Source: Cytophagales bacterium
GTDB lineage: Bacteria > Bacteroidota > Bacteroidia > Cytophagales > Cyclobacteriaceae
Reading direction: 5' to 3'
Assembly (NCBI GenBank): GCA_020063545.1
Contig: JAGUUF010000339.1
Span: 1 to 24,682, forward strand
Length of the DNA: 24,682 bases
In this document: positions 22,950 to 24,682 of the stretch, piece after piece
Numbering within the stretch: the first letter of the stretch is position 1
How the letters are laid out: each line of letters opens with the position of its first letter
Notes under the pieces: model-generated
The model's database searches: none
Seen by the model: only the letters and a program-made list of their open reading frames with translations
Told to the model about the DNA's origin: nothing
Program-made: the position numbers and the translations under genes

Positions 22950-24513
22950 GAACTAACGATTTTAATTCCGCCAATCCTTTTTGAATATCGGCTTCAATGG
23001 TTTCTAATTTTCCGAAAATCACATCCGGTTTTTCATACACTACTTCTTCATACACTTCTTCTTTGTAGGTGCTCAGGTTCAGGTCGTAGTTGTTTTCTAC
23101 AATTTCCTTTTTGGGCACCATAAAGTATTTCAGCTTTCGGTCGCTGTCTTTTTTGGGGTCTCTTGCTTTGTAGCGTTGCACAATGTCGGGCAAATCGCTT
23201 TCGGCAATTTTGTTTCGCTTGTCGTCTAAGGTGTAGCCGTCTGCCCGCATGTCGTAAAACCACACGTTGTTGGTTTCTCCACCTTTGGTAAAAATCAAAA
23301 TGGCGGTGCTTACGCCAGCGTATGGTTTAAACACTCCGCTGGGCACGGCAATCACGGCTTTCAGTTCGGCTTTTTCAATAATCAGTTTCCGCAGTGCTTC
23401 AAAGGTCTTACCGCTGTTTTGTATTACACCGCTGGGCACAATCACGGCTGCCGTTCCGCCCATTTTCAGCATGTTAAAAATGCGTTCTACAAACAGCAGT
23501 TCGGTTTTGGTGGTGGGCAGTTTCAGCCCTTCGTTAATGTCGCCTTTGTCAATATTGCCCGTAAAAGGCGGGTTCGCCATAATGATGTCGAACCGGCTGT
23601 CTTCGTTGTAGCTTTTGCTCAGGGTGTCTTTGTAGTCAATTTTGGGTTCGTCAATGCCGTGCATCATCATGTTCATCAAACCCAAACGCACCATGGTGGT
23701 GTCAATGTCATACCCCACAAAACTTTGGTCTAAAATGGTTTTTACCTGTTGCGTCAGCACGGCACTGATGGCGGCACGTTCAAAACCGTCTTCGTCTTTG
23801 CTCAGTTTGGCTGGGTCTTTTTTCCGCACCAAATCGGTGAGGATGTATTGATACGCCCCCAACAAGAAACCGCCTGTACCGCAAGCAGGGTCGGCAATGC
23901 GTTGCCCCAGTTGCGGAGCCACCAGTTCGGCCATCAGTTTTATGATGTGGCGTGGTGTGCGGAACTGTCCGTTCTTACCTGCCGTGGCAATTTCACTCAA
24001 GAGCATTTCATACACATCGCCCTGTATGTCCTGAAACGCATGTCCGCCCTCGGTGGCATCTTTTTCAATTTCCTTGAAAATGTCTTCCACAATGTTGATG
24101 GCCGAAACCAGCAAACTGGCTTTGGGCATAATGAACACAGCGTTTGCCATGTGTTTGGTAAAAGGTGAAGTTTCTCCGTTCAGGTCTTTCAAAAACGGAA
24201 ACACTTTCATTTGCACATGCATCAGCATTTCGTCTGCGGGCTTGTGTTTAAATACACTCCAACGCAATTCGTTTTTGTCAATGCTTTCGTTGCTGCCCGG
24301 AATTTGAAACTTGCCTTTGAAACGGCTGGTGTATTTTTCGCCCGTAAACTCGGCATCCCGTTCCCGTTTGGCTTCCAAATCGTCCAAACGCTTCATAAAA
24401 ATCAGGTAGGTAATTTGCTCAATGGCGGTTAAGGGGTTGGCAATGCCGCCTTCCCAAAAGTTTTGCCAGAGCTTGTCTATAAGCGATTTTAGCGTAGAAT
24501 TATTTTGCAGCAT
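22942..24513 (-). CDS. hsdM: Type I restriction-modification methyltransferase subunit HsdM
   Basis: A 523-residue N6-adenine methyltransferase subunit. The N-terminal helical HsdM domain (about residues 1-145, with WQNFWEGGIANPLTAIEQIT) precedes QFRTPRHIIKLM. The SAM-binding motif DPACGTGG lies at residues 208-215 and the catalytic NPPF at 314-317 (IMANPPFTGN). The C-terminal helix ends TIEADIQKGLAELKSLVHG. It should form M2S1 with HsdS and methylate adenine in the target. Length is usual for the family. It is the first gene of a minus-strand operon with the 66-codon ORF and hsdS. Its upstream region is filled by palindromic repeats, so its promoter is not obvious. No hsdR is present in the window. 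Confidence 0.96.
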   Translation of the reverse strand: MLQNNSTLKSLIDKLWQNFWEGGIANPLTAIEQITYLIFMKRLDDLEAKRERDAEFTGEKYTSRFKGKFQIPGSNESIDKNELRWSVFKHKPADEMLMHVQMKVFPFLKDLNGETSPFTKHMANAVFIMPKASLLVSAINIVEDIFKEIEKDATEGGHAFQDIQGDVYEMLLSEIATAGKNGQFRTPRHIIKLMAELVAPQLGQRIADPACGTGGFLLGAYQYILTDLVRKKDPAKLSKDEDGFERAAISAVLTQQVKTILDQSFVGYDIDTTMVRLGLMNMMMHGIDEPKIDYKDTLSKSYNEDSRFDIIMANPPFTGNIDKGDINEGLKLPTTKTELLFVERIFNMLKMGGTAAVIVPSGVIQNSGKTFEALRKLIIEKAELKAVIAVPSGVFKPYAGVSTAILIFTKGGETNNVWFYDMRADGYTLDDKRNKIAESDLPDIVQRYKARDPKKDSDRKLKYFMVPKKEIVENNYDLNLSTYKEEVYEEVVYEKPDVIFGKLETIEADIQKGLAELKSLVHG

Positions 24514-24530
24514 AATGTTGTTTAGTATTT

Positions 24531-24682
24531 AATCCCGTAGGGATTTCAGGTTTATAGAAATTCATGACAGATGAATTGTGCGACCCCTTCGGGGTCGTAG
24601 ATGATAAACGAACGATATTCATTCTATAAACCGTTGACCCTTTCAGGGTCGATTTTGTTTGAACGAATCCCGAAGGGATTTC
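24531..24682. repeat. Compound palindromic repeat upstream of hsdM (runs off the window)
   Basis: Successive palindromes are AATCCC-GTA-GGGATT (24531-24545), AATTCAT/ATGAATT (24559-24577), CGACCCC-TTC-GGGGTCG (24581-24597), GACCC/GGGTC (24636-24650) and AATCCC-GAA-GGGATT (24666-24680). An 11-bp inverted pair GGTTTATAGAA (24549-24559) and TTCTATAAACC (24622-24632) encloses the middle part. Both ends carry the AATCCC hairpin followed by TTTC, so the element may be complete or part of a longer array beyond the window. Confidence 0.75.

Noticed and set aside
24531..24682. A CRISPR array, because of repeated short palindromes
   Set aside because: The repeats differ in sequence, spacing is irregular, and no constant-length spacers or cas genes are present.

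Overview
The window most likely comes from a Bacteroidota chromosome, probably Cytophagales-like. The evidence is a type III glutamine synthetase, a head-GIN (DUF2807) protein, short lipoprotein and secretory signals on many envelope proteins, weak Shine-Dalgarno sequences and AT-rich promoter regions. The genus cannot be fixed from the sequence alone. No rRNA, tRNA or CRISPR array was seen.

Bases 1 to about 20,320 look like ordinary chromosome, with short operons and small gaps. In order: the 3' end of an unidentified gene; an exported alpha/beta hydrolase; a secreted M28 zinc peptidase (-); glutamine synthetase III glnN (-) with a notable twin-dyad upstream region; a DUF2807 adhesin-like protein (-); a TerB-like protein (+); an amidohydrolase lipoprotein (-); an LtaS-like membrane sulfatase-fold enzyme (+) overlapping a beta-barrel-like protein; a PepSY-like / pdeM / capA operon (-); a rhomboid protease (+); a SulP transporter, histidine kinase and response regulator (-); DUF2200 and DUF6544-like genes (-); and a seven-bladed propeller lipoprotein (-). 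Many products act in the envelope or periplasm, but they do not form one obvious pathway.

Bases about 20,330 to 24,682 look different: more AT-rich genes, unknown small genes, and many palindromic repeats. Two unrecognised small genes (-) lie between an attC-like imperfect inverted repeat at 21249-21390 and a possible remnant of the same kind near 20333. Next comes a type I restriction-modification locus: hsdM, a 66-codon bridging ORF and hsdS, all on the minus strand and tightly packed, with no hsdR inside the window. GACCCC/GGGGTC hairpin repeats lie upstream of hsdM, inside the bridging ORF and over the hsdS stop codon. A different palindrome family (CCGCAGAG/CTCTGCGG) sits in frame inside the 143-aa gene.

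The most unusual content is this accessory segment: mobile-looking hairpin repeats that invade coding sequence without breaking frame, a duplicated hsdM 3' tail that became or resembles a separate ORF, and a cassette-like arrangement of the unknown genes. A second signal worth testing is a pair of near-identical dyads exactly 52 bp apart upstream of glnN.
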